Of a DNA stretch of 64,000 bases, positions 50,388 to 61,739 are shown one piece after another. The translations under genes and the position numbers were made by a program. Source of the stretch: Phanerodontia chrysosporium (taxonomy: Eukaryota > Basidiomycota > Agaricomycetes > Polyporales > Phanerochaetaceae); contig MJGA01000008.1 of assembly GCA_001910725.1 (NCBI GenBank), positions 372,001 through 436,000 of the forward strand. The letters run 5' to 3'. How positions within the stretch are numbered: the first letter of the stretch is position 1; every line of letters begins with the position of its first letter. The notes below the pieces were generated by a model. It saw only the letters and a list, made by a program, of their open reading frames with translations, had not been told where the DNA came from and did no database searches.

Positions 50388-51936
50388 CGTCGGAGCTGGC
50401 AGGTCAGTGCGGAAGGGAAAAGGGATAGCATTCCTAAGCGGTATTCCAATCTTTTAAATCTATGCAGAGCTCTGCCAGCCTCAGTCTCAACCGAAACGTT
50501 AGCCGTTCGATTGGCAGCCACTAGTGCAAACCGAACGCAGTAGACGCGGTCGGTTTCGGAATCACAGGTGAGTTGCGAGTCAGTCTCTAGCAAGCCTTCT
50601 ATGATACGGATTGAAAGTGAGAAGGTGGCACTCAACGATGCGTAGGGCTAAGGTAGCCTACCTGGACCCACAAGTCATGGACCGAATTCGAGATCAGGGC
50701 AATTAGCTTAAAAGCATGCAAGCGACATGGCTTCAGGACCCGCGGCGCGCAAAGCACGGCTTCTAATAACGACGTCGCCTTTGCTGCGAGGTATAGAGCT
50801 ATTCCTTGGCAATATAGCGGGGTCCTAGTGAGAGACCTCGATCCGATATGGCATGCGATGCGTATTGATGTTAGGAGTTAAGGTTATAGATGATGCGCCA
50901 TGCCCGAGGTAAGAGCATTGCCCATAGTGTATCGCATATCCACGATCTCCAGGAGCAGCGTCCAACCATAACTTAAAAGCCTATGTGTGATGAGTGATGA
51001 TTGGATGTAGTACGAGAAGAAGTACACAGTTACTGCATGCATCATCCACATGCATGTTCAGGCAAGGGTCCACCCCCGTAGCTGGATGCGGAAATGACCA
51101 CAGCTCGCAGGAATTCCGGACATACTATGCCGAAAGCGCAGAACTGCGCGCACGTTGGCCTATTCGGCGTCCGAGCATCGTAGTCGCAGCGTCTGGCTAG
51201 AGTCTAAGGGTCGCGAAGCACGGTAGCAAGGTTAGGTGTCTCATGGAGAGCTGAGTTCAGCGACTCACTTTGCCTCAGTCTGGGCACGTTTTCACAGCGC
51301 TAGGATGCATTGCGAGCGGAATGGAGGACAGCGCTGGTTGCACAGGAATGGCAAAGAGCGCTTGTATGTGAAGCAGCTGCTTGGCGGTACAATCTGTGCA
51401 CAATACGGGGATCTGGAGGGCCTCTCGCCGGCAGAATCGTCTGCGGAGATCACAGCTAGACTGTGTTCCATTACGCGAACATCTCCGGGCGGTGCGCAAG
51501 ATGACTCGCACAGCGTCCGAGGGTGCCGTACGCGTCTGCGCCTGAGCTAGGTCGGACGGCGCCCATAGTTTGTTTGCGCTGAGACTATATCAACGCCTGC
51601 TATACTCCACGCTCTGATGAGATGGCCCATAGGATTCCTCTCTGTCTTTGTGTTCTTTGTCGCCGTTGCCCTCCGGAGAAAGTACAAGTGGCACCAACCT
51701 GGCGCAGCACTGTGAGCAGAAGCGACAACGATGGCCCCGCCTGAGCGACGCCGGGCGGCGCAGCGAGGCGACAGTGTGGACAGCTACACCGGTTCCGTGG
51801 CAGAGGGACGACCGCCGCGGCGGCGGGTGCTGCGACGCGCAGGAAATGTGCTGACGACACAGGGGCAGCCTGTGCCGCGATCGCCGTGACGGGGATACGC
51901 GTCGAGCCTCCGTCCGCGCCCGCTCGACTGAAGACG
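50388..51936. other. 1.5-kb intergenic region, no gene seen
   Basis: This should contain the divergent promoters of the chitinase and the PLC gene. Short frames (for example 51236-51550) are not supported. The PLC gene may begin further left than annotated. Confidence 0.45.
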
Positions 51937-54900
51937 TCCATGTCGAATGGCACCGCCGGGCGGCCTCACTCGAACAGCGTGCCGACTGCCTCGTCGCCGT
52001 CGTCGTCGTCGTCGCCGTCGCGTGGGCCGCCGCCCGCCGCCTGGAGAGATTGCCCGCCGGCGCAGCGATGGAAGCGCGAGCCTGGGGGTCGGAGGAGCAT
52101 TCGGCGGACGCTGAGGGGAGTGGTGTCGAAGTCGCGGTCGCGGTCGCGGGACAAGCCCCGGAGGCGGACGAGGCGAGCCTGGCGGCGCGAGGAGATCGAT
52201 ATCGTTCATATCAGCGCCCCGAGGCGTGTCCAGCGACACAGCACCGCAGCTGCCGCCAACACGTAGAAAGACAAGCATAAAGGGTCACATTCGCTCCGCC
52301 TCCGATGCCATCTCCAGCTGGACCAGGCCTCCACGCATCGCCCCCTCGTCAGCGAACCTTTACCCGGTCGCCATCTCTCGCCGCAGACGTCCTCGAGGCC
52401 GCCATGGTCACCGCCCAACCGCTCGTCGGCAGTCCTGACGAGATACCATCAGCGCTGCACGCAGCCCCGACACCCAGGAGCCCACGGACGACCAAGGCAT
52501 GCTTACCGGCACACAGCCCTCGACTCCCATACGCGAACCGCCTCCGCCGGTAGACACCACCGTCTCGCCTGCATGTGACGTTCTCTCTCCCCAGAGCTCG
52601 TCGGCCGTCACGGACGATGTACCCATCCCGCCGCTCCTCCTCAATGGCGTTCCGATGATGAAGGTGTCTGCAAAGAAACAGAAGCGGTACTTTTTCCGCC
52701 TGGACCCTGACGAAGGACACATAGTGTGGTACTCGAAGAAGCTTCACATCAGTGTGTATGCTCTTACTCTCATCTTTCACGGCGCTGACCTCCTCTAGTC
52801 CCCATCGAGTCTATCAAGGAGATCCGCACGGGCTCCGACGCACGCTACTACCGCGAGCAGTTCCAGCTCGCAGCGTCGTACGAAGACAAATGGCTCACAA
52901 TCATATACATCCTCGATGGCTCGTACAAGACGCTGCACCTCATCGCCGCCACTCGCGACATCTTCCAGATGTGGGACGCGGCTCTCCACAGGCTGTACGA
53001 CATCCGCAAGCAGCTTATGAGCGGGCTCGGCCATGGCGCACTGCGGCAGGTCGTGTGGGAGAGGCAGTTCTGGAAGGGCGCTGACGAGGAGAAGGACCAG
53101 AAGCTCGACTTTGACGACATCGAGCGTATGTGCAGGAGGTTGAACATCAATCCGAGCAGGGACGACTTGCTGCGGCGGTTCAAGGTGTGTGTGCCTGTTT
53201 CTGTCACCTTGAACGTAGGGCTTACAGCCGCATACAGCAAGCTGACACTCAGAAGCGAGGATACCTTGATTTCAACGACTTTCGAAAGTTTGTCAAGGCT
53301 CTCAAGGCTCGCCCTGAAGTTGACCGGCTGTTCAAGCGACTGTGCTACGAGTCGGGCTCCACTGACGACACGCTGCGGTATCCAGCTTTTGCCAAATTCA
53401 TGCGTGAGCAGCAGAAGGTACGTCTGTGGCCGCACGAGCGTCGTCAATGTCTGACATCGTGCGATTAGTCTACATTATCGGAGGAGGAACTGCAACGGCT
53501 CTTCGTCAAGTATGCCTCGCTGTCGTCAACACCAAGTGAAGAAGCATCTACAGATGCTCCAGGGTCCCCAGCACGCAATGCACTCGAGCTAGCTATTCAC
53601 TCAGCGGCCATCACCGCCGGGCTGAACCCTGGCACACCCAACGTCGACTCGGGGACAATGCCTGACACTTCAGCATTACCGGCCGACACCTCGTCATCTC
53701 CACCGCCTGCACCTCCACCGGCGCCAGTGCCTCCGCGGCCGACGCACGAGACGGGTGTCCTAACGGCGAAGATGTTCACGACGTTCCTGCTCTCTGCGGA
53801 TAACGGCGCGTTTCGGGACGAGCGGCACGACATGTCGCGGCCGCTACCTGAGTACTACATCTCGAGCTCGCATAACACGTACCTCGTCGGGCACCAGCTC
53901 GTCGGCGAGAGCACGATCGAGGGCTACATTCGCGCGCTGCTCCACAGTTGCCGGAGCGTCGAGGTCGACATCTACGACGGCGAGAGCGAGCCGGTCATCT
54001 ACCACGGCAAGACTTTCACGACCAAGATCCCGCTGCGCGACATCTGCCAGGCGATCGCGCGCTACGCGTTCGTCGCGTCACCGTACCCAATCATCATATC
54101 CGCCGAGGTGCACTGCGGGCTCGCGCAGCAGTCGATGATTGCGGCGATCATGTCGGAGGTGTTTGGCGACGCGCTCGTCAAGTGTCCGCCCAATGAGCGG
54201 CCGAAGATCGAGGCGCTGCCGAGTCCGGAGGAGCTGAAGGGGAAGGTCATGCTGAAGGTTTGTGTCGCGGTGCATTGCCTCGGTTTGAGAAGACTGACGG
54301 GGCCACGCGTAGACGAAGAACCTGTACATTTCGACGAAGGAAGATACCAACGAAAAAGAAGCCGTCGTCGAGACTGAGTCGTCTTCTACCGAGACTGCTT
54401 CAGATACCGACCTCCGCGACGAGGTGCGCCATGAATGGCGCAAGGCTCGGGAGAACGAGACTGAGATGATAAAGGGTATGTTTTCATCCCGTTTTCAGTT
54501 CCTTCCCCTCATTCCGCCGGCAGGACTCAAGTCAGAGTTGACGAAAGCGAAGAAAATCATCGACCGCGTGAACCCGCGGCGAACTTCGAACCCCTCGTCC
54601 TCGCGTTCTCCGCTGTCCCCGAATCTGGCTACTGCGCGGCCGGGGGAGAAGCCTAAGGTCAAGATGTCGATGGACCTCGTCTCGCTGCTCGTATACACTG
54701 TCGGTGTAAAATGCCGCGGGTTGAACAAGAAGGAGGTGTATGCGCCCGAGCACATGTTCTCGCTCTCAGAGAAATCGGCGAACAAGCTCCTCAAGCAGGG
54801 CATGATCGACCTTATCAAGCATTGCCGTACGCATCTGGTGCGCATCTACCCCAAGGGCATCCGCATAGGCAGCACCAACTACGAGCCGCACCGGTACTGG

Positions 54901-55687
54901 TCCGCGGGTGCGCAACTCGTGGCGCTGAACTGGCAGACGTTCGGTACGTGAACTTGCGAGGCGCGCTCGAGAACGCAACAGCTGACCGGAATGCTAGATC
55001 TCGGGTACATGATCAACCACGCCATGTTCCAGCGCAACCAGCGTGCGGGGTACGTCCTGAAGCCGCCTGCGCTGCGCACGGGCGACAAGGCACTGCTCGC
55101 AAAGCGGACGCAGCACTTCCTCGACGTGACGATCATCTCCGCTCAGCAGCTGCCGCGCGCGAAGAACGCGCAGGGCCGCGAGATTATCGACCGTGGGACG
55201 TTGGACCCCTTCGTCGAAGTCTCAGTGCACATTCCGGACTGGACGCAGGCGCCGTTCCTGCCCGCGGGCGACGGCGGCGGCGCGCGGAGCTACTCACCCG
55301 CACACAACACGTCGCCGGGCGCGAGCGGCGCGACGTCCGCGCGCACGGTCGCGGTGCGCACGGGCGTCGTGAAGAACAACGGGTTCAACCCTGTGTGGGA
55401 GCAGAGCCTGAGCCTGCCGTTCGACTGCGTCGGCGACATGCTCGATCTCGTCTTCGTGCGCTTCGCGGTCCGCCAGGAGGACAAGGACGACGAGGAGCCC
55501 GTCGCGCTGTACTGCACGAGCCTCGCGAGTCTCAACGCCGGTGCGTGCCATTTGACGTTGATCTGAGAACATGTGGTTACTGACTGCCTCGTTGTTAGGG
55601 TACCGCCATCTGCCTCTGCATGATTGCCAACTGTCGCAGTATTTGTTTTCGACGCTTTTCATCCATACCAATATCCGGGATGCATGA
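51937..55687 (+). CDS. PLC1: Phosphoinositide-specific phospholipase C (PLC-delta type); N-terminal reading uncertain
   Basis: Hydrolyses PIP2 to IP3 and diacylglycerol at the plasma membrane. Domains in order: basic Ser-rich N-terminus; PH domain (LLLNGVPMMKVSAKKQKRYF to WDAALHRLYDIRKQL); EF-hands (DEEKDQKLDFDDIERMCRRL, KRGYLDFNDFRKFVKALKA); X domain with catalytic His in PEYYISSSHNTYLVGHQL and the second in VIYHGKTFTTKIPLRDI; acidic X-Y linker; Y domain (NKKEVYAPEHMFSLSEKSAN, GIRIGSTNYEPHRYWSAGAQ, NHAMFQRNQRAGYVLKP); C2 domain (FLDVTIISAQQLPRAK, NNGFNPVWEQSLSLPF). It ends FIHTNIRDA with TGA at 55685-55687. From 51937 to about 52500 the frame changes more than once; in the C-run at 52465-52468 one added base joins SALHAAP to DTQEPTDDQGM. 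The start at 51937 is tentative. Confidence 0.9.
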
Positions 55688-57547
55688 TCATTCTCAACGG
55701 GGTTTCGCAGCAGGAGGGGTTTGTCGAGGGTTTTTTTTCATTGCATGGCACACTTTCTTAGATCTATTCATGCTAATCATATCGCTCTATCACACTTGTA
55801 CTTCTACACACATCATAGCAAACACAATGACTACGGCTGCGTAATACATCGGTTATTATATCCATGCATTGCGGCCCTATCGAAACCTGCCAAGACGATC
55901 TCCGGCTTCCTGCAGGTCATGAGATACAGCATCATCATACCAGCACATACAATATGCATCTCGCTATTCATTGGGAGGCCCAATGTTAGATACCTGGTAC
56001 CTGACTAATTGACCGAGATAAGCCGGTAACCAATCCTAAACACCATAAAGTACCATGCAAGGCCAGACGCTGCTCACACTCCTGCACGCCAGCAGAGATG
56101 CACCTCTCCCGCCTCGCAAGTCTCACCGCTGCTCTGGCAGCTGCAGCTGTCGCTTGCTACGCCCGTCCCGGATCCCACGCCCTGCATCGCCTGCGTGCAG
56201 TGCGACTGCCTGCACATATGCTCCGAGGGAATCACGGTGGGTGCTGCGCTGCTGTCGCATGTGCAGCAACGCGCTCAGTTGGGATGCGTACGCAGGCAGT
56301 TGTCGGGAGGAGCACCTGCTGACGAGGCGGCAAGTGCTGGTGAGCATACCACGAACCGAGATGTGCTTCTGTTGGACTCTAAATGAACGCGAGGGTCTGA
56401 TCTCGATGCCATTTGTCTGCGTTTGTCCCCTCGAGCACGATATGGTCAGCCTCTGTCGTCTTGTACGCGCACAGCTTCCAGTCATGAAGCGGTGCAGTGT
56501 ATACTTGCATCACGACGACGAGGTTACCCTGTTTCGAGTTTTAGCAAGACAGGTAACGTAGGTAATATGGAATGGTGAAGGCAAGCCTACGTTTGAAAAC
56601 CCGGGACTGTGACGAGCGATTTCTAGCATGGTGAGGACGTCCTGAAGCCTGAACACGTCGACACTAACCGTTGCCACCGCCCGCACGGCAAGTAGATCAT
56701 AGCGGCGCGGCACGACCTTTTTCTGCTGGCTGATCATGCCGGTGTGCTGCAGGATTACGTTCTGGCGGCGTACGCGTGCCTCTCGAAGGCAGCCGCGTAC
56801 GCCAAGCACACGCAGTGCACGGATGCACACGGACGTGGGCAGGACGCGCCTTGGCTGCTCGCGTTCGTGCAGCGCATGCCGGAGCTCTGGTCGCTGCTCG
56901 CGCAAGCACCCGCAGGTCGTGGCGTTTGGCTGCTCCGACTTTGGGCCCGAGCGTGCGCGGGGTCTACCACCGCGCACGGGCAGAGGTCCTCGCGCTCCCG
57001 CCCGAGCATGCGCCAGGCCGCGAGATGATGCTGGGCCTCTGGCGCGCCCTCGGCGAGGCGTGAGGCGTCGACGGCCTCGAGGGCACAGGGGCTCCTGCCG
57101 TGCCCGCCGCGGCCGTCAGGTGGCGTCTGGGCACATGAGCAGGGGGGTGCGTGGCGCGGGTGCGCGTGCCACGGCGGGCGGCCGATGCACAAGCTGCGCA
57201 GGTGCGCGCGGTGCGACAGGGCGATGTATTGCTCCATGAAGGGCCAGGTGCGGTGCGTAGCTCAGAGGCAGAGTTGGCTTTGGCTGGGTGTCTGACATGC
57301 TCGAGGCTGGAATGCAGGCGAACATAAGCAAGTGTGTCGGGGTCCTAGACCAAATGAGGAGCAGTAGCATCGCAGGGAATTGGTCATCGGCTCAACATCG
57401 GGAGCCTTCTCCTGGCCGTCGCCTAGTACGTCAGTACTCAGCCGTAGATGATTATTATCCTGAGGGATATCGTGGAGCAATCGTTATTACATACACAAGT
57501 GGTCACTTCGCTTCGCTTCGTGTTTGAGGCGTAGAGAAGAGGGTAGA
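55688..57547. other. 1.9-kb region with possible coding remnants; no confident gene
   Basis: From ATG 56098 a signal-peptide-like run (MHLSRLASLTAALAAAAVAC) is followed in another frame by a Cys-rich stretch (CIACVQCDCLHICSEG near 56175-56225). At 56744-57063 three successive frames read like one protein (WLLAFVQRMPELWSLL, KHPQVVAFGCSDFGPERARG, VYHRARAEVLALPPEHAPG ending WRALGEA and a stop). Frame changes here are in the opposite direction from the single-base losses elsewhere, so decay is more likely than sequence error. I do not recognise the family. Confidence 0.3.
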
Positions 57548-60500
57548 TTACAGGAGAAGTTCTGAGTAAGTTACATTTGTTGTCACGTTACTGTCTACCT
57601 GTGGAAGGAGGAGCTTCGCATGAGAACGGTGGCGGATCCGCGAGAGCGCGGTGTACAGCTGGCCGTGGGAGAACACGGGCTGTGTGAGATCGACGCCAAC
57701 GCGGTCGAGCGTGAGGCCTTGGCAGCTGTGAAATGTAGTTGAGTACGCGAGGGCGAGTGGGTACTGTCGACGAAGCAGAGTATATCCTGAATGTAGCTCG
57801 TGCGTGAACGTGATGCGTGGGATGAGGAACTCTTCGTGACTCTCGGTGTCGGCGAGATGTGACGAGCTCTGGCGTAGAATCCTAACGGTGATAAGACGAT
57901 CTCCGATAGCGGTGACAACGACACGGACGTTCTTGACTAAGCCGCGGTCAATGGAGAAGTTGCGAAGAACGCGGTAAACAGCGTTTGTTTTGATAGATAG
58001 TGCGTGTGGGGGAAGACCAGGGGGCGTGTGCCGCGCGGCGTAGTCGAGAAGACCGGTTGCTTCAGCTGGGGAGTCAACGTTGGCGTCGTCGGCCTCTTTC
58101 AGAGAGTCTGCAGCGAGATATGTGCGGGAATCACCGTGAACGTTCTGCACAATTGCGTCGTTGTACGTATCGACCTGACGGTTGGTGGGTGCGAGAATGG
58201 CACGTCTTGAACATGCCGCAGGGTCCCGAAGTAGCGAGAGGGGGAAGACGAAGTCGATGAGATCATGGCTGGAAGATGCGTGGTCGAGGTGATGTAAAGA
58301 TACCTCAGGCCCCGCACCGTCACCAATGTCGTCGACAAACGCTGCGAACTGGGGGTCCTGTGCGTTTCGTATGGGAAGAGTCAGTTGAAAGACAGTAAAA
58401 AGAGGCCAGAGAGAAGAAGTTTTGATGGACGCCTGAATGATGTCAGCCTTTCGACCACCTCTTACAACGGGGGCGGTCTGGCGGAAGTCACCGAGAAGGA
58501 TGACAACCTTGCCACCGAAAGGCAGATGTTGGTTTTCACAAACGTCGCGCAGCGTAGCGTCGACGCATGCGAGAACTGCCTTGTTTGCCATTGGTGCTTC
58601 GTCCCAAATGATAAGCTTCGCATGACGAAGAAGCTCTGCACGGGAGGAGTGTGCACTGATCGGAGATTTGAGAAACTCGTTGTTATTGTTAACAGGTACC
58701 TGATAAAGGGCGATGAGCGTCGAATGACTTAGAAGCAGGGTCAGACTGTGGAAGAGCACCTTGAACGTGGAGTGTGTTGTGCGTCCTCCCGGATACAATT
58801 GAGCTGCGTAGGCAGATGTGGCAGTTGTGAGAACAACATGCTGTTGAGCACGAAGAAAGTCGCAGATTGTGTTGATGAGAAAGGTCTTTCCTCGACCGGC
58901 CTTGCCATCGACGAAGGCGAGCAGAGACGTGTCGTTTGCGACAGCAGAGGTGACGATGTCAAAGATTGCACGCTGTTCACTGTTCAGCAATGACAGGGAG
59001 GTCGAGGCACGGGAGGCAATAGCGTCGAGAGACGGATACCATCTCTGTAGTTCATGCTCAACTTCGGCAGCATAGGTGATGGGTTCGGGGAGGCCGTAGT
59101 CAGATAGAGTTTTCCCATGCTCTTCGAGCAGGAGGGATATCTGTTGAAGAGCATGATTAACACCGAGAGCAGTGTGACCATTGTGGACAATGACGAAGTC
59201 ACGGGCAAGGAAGTCGACGATGCCGTCCCAGAGTGTCGCAGGGGTTGCGATGCAATCATTGACCAGTAAATGAGCGAAGAGAACACGTAGCTGATGTGGT
59301 GTGCTCAACAAATCGATGGCCTCTCGCATCGCAAGCTCGCCTTCGTTCACTTCCGCGAACAGGCCAAGCGCAGATGCAGCATGTTGAAAGGAGGGAAGCT
59401 GGATGCCATCAACAGTGAGTAAGTCAATGAAGCTTCGTGTCGGTCGACGTTGCAGTAGCGAGCGAATGTAGAAACGTTCACCTTGAGAGGGTCGCACAGG
59501 TTGAATGCGGCAGATGTGTTCGAGGGCTGCAGTGCGGAGAAGGACATGCATTCGAGCAGTGTCCATGGTGCCAGACGGGTAGTGTTCATTAAAGCAGTTT
59601 GGACGTCCAATGTTTGTTGCGTTGTACGTGATGAGGCGGAAGAGAGTGAAATATTCGGAGTAGGTAAGTTGATCGAACGAACGTGTCTGGCCATCTCTGG
59701 TGGTGAAAGTGCCAATAGGACGTGCGAAGTATCTCTCAAGGAGAGAGAGAGAGGTCGTGGTAGCGTCGTCCGAGTGCTGACCATATCGGCGGTGAACAGT
59801 GGACTGCGGAAGATGAACGGGAAGTGCAGTGACAGATGGCTGCTTCTTCGTGACATTGAAACCTAGGATGCGCCAAGCAGCTTCTCCTGCTGAAAGGTAA
59901 CGTGCGCTCCAATACTCCTCAATCTCATCAAATGGTTGACCAGGTGCTCGAACAGTGTAATGAGCACGATCAGGTCCTATTTGAACGATGTGAGAATGTA
60001 ATTTCTAAACAGAAAATCAATTTGCGCAACATACCTTTGTGAATGTACTTGAAGATGTACTGAAAAAGATGAGAGGAGTTCGCTGCCTCGAAGTTGATGT
60101 GACAGTGAAGAGCCCTAAGCAGCGGAAGGCAGTGGGGTACAACCATGGAGTCGTCTGCATGACGTCGACGATAGAGAACACGACCGCCGGAATCGATGGT
60201 TGTCTCAGAACGAATTGGATGTGGATAGTTAAAGCGGCAGGTTCGAGTTCCGTTCATCTCGCGCTGACAGTATCGCGCAAGCGTACGGGAGTCGGGAGGA
60301 GGATGTTTATGCATCATGTGTTCTTGCACCAATCGACGGTCGTCAGCATCTTCAGGCAGCTCTGCGGAGATGACTGTGTCGATAGCGGCAGGAGATGTAC
60401 AATCAGCGCTATACTTCAGGAGGATGTGGGCATGTGGCAAGCCTCGCTTTTGGAACTCGATCGAGTGAATGAAGTAGACGACACGACCGGCATGCGGAAA

Positions 60501-61175
60501 CATGGAGGTGAGCAGCTGCTCGAGGCGGCGAAGTTTTTGTTTGAAAACTCGAACGACAATGAGAGGGATGTGTGTGTGGGTTTGACCGGGTCGTAGTTGA
60601 GAGACTATTTCAGGCCAATTGGGATTGCAGGTGACTGTGATGAAGAACGTGGGAGCGCCGTACTGTGCAGCCAAAGCAAGCGAGTCTGAGATTTGCTCGG
60701 AAGCCCATCGATTAGAGCCTAGAAATGATGACGGAAGGTATACGTTTTCATTCGGTTCTACGGAGACATCGCCCATGAGTTCGGCATCCTCTCGCATGAT
60801 GACGTGCTGATTTTCGCGGATGTAGTTGAGGCGGCACTCCAAGTCGCGAGTGAACATGTCCACGAGATACTCGTTGGTGAGACGTCCGAAGATTTGAAAA
60901 CGTTCGTTGTGAAGGAGAAGGACGCGATAGTACCACATTTGAGTGGCGGTACGATCAGCGACATGGGGAGGGGCGTCTCCATCATGATGAGGCCGTATGT
61001 CAGCGATATCTCCGTAGACACCCCATCCAAGGGAACCAGACGGAAAGAAAAGCGGATATGCGAGAGGCTCCCAGAGGCGACTTATAGTGGGGATCGCGTG
61101 GATGTCGTCGTCGTTGCGACGAATGATGAGACGACGAGCACGTACTTCTTGCATGGCCGTGTTCTCGTACGACAT
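57548..61175 (-). CDS. Helitron Rep-helicase, one intron, N-terminus apparently missing
   Basis: Rolling-circle transposase/helicase. Exon 1 (61175-60035) carries the Helitron-like N domain: PLAYPLFFPSGSLGWG, FFITVTCNPNWPEIVSQL, the HUH nuclease motif in GLPHAHILLKY, and the tyrosine region FQYIFKYIHKG. A 58-base intron (60034-59977, GTATGT...AAATAG) joins KYIHKG to GPDRAHYTVRAPGQPFDEI in frame. Exon 2 (59976-57548) ends in a PIF1-type helicase: Walker A VDGKAGRGKTFLI, Walker B LIIWDEAPM, GDFRQTAPV, ILAPTNRQVDTYNDAI, and TFHSCQGLTLDRVGVD with GQLYTALSRIRHRSHAKLLL. The frame is open through both exons, so the copy may be recent. Upstream of HTPEVAAFM the frame is closed by a stop, so the first part of a typical Rep protein is missing or separated. 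Start at 61175 is the first ATG, not a proven start. Confidence 0.88.
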
Positions 61176-61200
61176 GAAGGCAGCGACCTCCGGTGTGTGT
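57548..61200 (-). mobile_element. Helitron (autonomous-type, 5' part lost or displaced)
   Basis: Defined by the Rep-helicase gene; the outer limits are unknown. A Helitron 3' end should show CTRR preceded by a short hairpin left of 57548. I saw AAGTGGTCACTT at about 57498-57509, a small palindrome, but no convincing terminus. On the right, Helitron similarity stops at about 61200, only about 65 bases from the LTR retrotransposon. Confidence 0.75.
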
Positions 61201-61309
61201 CACAGTTTTTCGTCTCAACCCTTAGGGTTAGGGGCAGCAGGTGACAGAAGCGGTTACTCCGAACTGTGACATGCAGAAGCGCTGGAGTGACAGCCCTAGG
61301 CTCGGGGCT

Positions 61310-61349
61310 GGTCACGTGATACGGCGGTCACGTGATGCGCACACGTGCG
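61310..61349 (+). promoter_or_regulatory. Two identical E-box repeats (GGTCACGTGAT) plus a third CACGTG
   Basis: GGTCACGTGAT occurs at 61310-61320 and again at 61326-61336, 16 bases apart, followed by ACACGTGC near 61341-61348. CACGTG is the core site of fungal bHLH factors such as Cbf1/Pho4 types. Just upstream, CAGCCC and GGGCTG (61291-61310) form a short inverted repeat. Confidence 0.6.
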
Positions 61350-61465
61350 GTATCCCAGGGTCACATGGTCGAAGGTCTAGAAGCAGGCAAGGGTCTGGAA
61401 GCGCCGAGACACTCCGGAATGGACTAGAAAGCCCTGGAGGTCTCTGGACAGGTCCGGACAGTGCT

Positions 61466-61485
61466 GGAACGTTCTGGAGGTTTCT
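61466..61485 (+). promoter_or_regulatory. Heat-shock-factor-type element in U3
   Basis: Four contiguous alternating pentamers read GGAAC GTTCT GGAGG TTTCT, that is nGAAn nTTCn nGAGn nTTCn. Three are perfect HSF pentamers and one has a single mismatch. It lies about 130 bases upstream of the TATA box. Confidence 0.6.
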
Positions 61486-61494
61486 GGGACATCG

Positions 61495-61530
61495 TAGGAA
61501 CATTTAGGAACGTGTAGGAGAATGTAGGAA
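61495..61530 (+). repeat. TAGGAR repeated four times at exact 10-bp spacing
   Basis: TAGGAA at 61495 and 61505, TAGGAG at 61515 and TAGGAA at 61525, each with GT or TT before it; a partial TAGG follows at 61537. The spacing places all copies on one face of the helix. Confidence 0.75.
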
Positions 61531-61615
61531 TGCCTGTAGGGCACTAGCCAATAGCGTAGTAGGTATTAGATAGCTAGGACCCTGAACACCGGTCCCTGGG
61601 GACCTGGTGCACATG

Positions 61616-61623
61616 TATATAAA
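61616..61623 (+). promoter_or_regulatory. TATA box of the LTR promoter
   Basis: TATATAAA preceded by ATG (61613-61615), the last ATG before the long ATG-free tract. Transcription should start about 25-40 bases downstream, so that ATG would not be in the RNA. Confidence 0.7.
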
Positions 61624-61739
61624 CCCTGAGGGCTGGGGGTGCCTCCCCAGCTTCAATCTCATCGCATCTCACCTCTCTAGTCTCTATACCTCGTCTTCAA
61701 GCTTGGCTACACCCTTTGTAGTCCAAGTAAACCTTTGCC

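Noticed and set aside
3020..52470. Programmed ribosomal frameshifting as cause of the nine frame breaks
   Set aside because: The sites share no slippery heptamer or downstream structure, occur in unrelated housekeeping genes, and all look like a missing base.
57498..57509. AAGTGGTCACTT palindrome as the Helitron 3' terminal hairpin
   Set aside because: The stem is only 5-6 bp and no CTRR end follows at the expected distance on the minus strand.
61613..61615. ATG at 61613 as a start for a short peptide
   Set aside because: It is immediately upstream of the TATA box, hence upstream of the expected transcript start.
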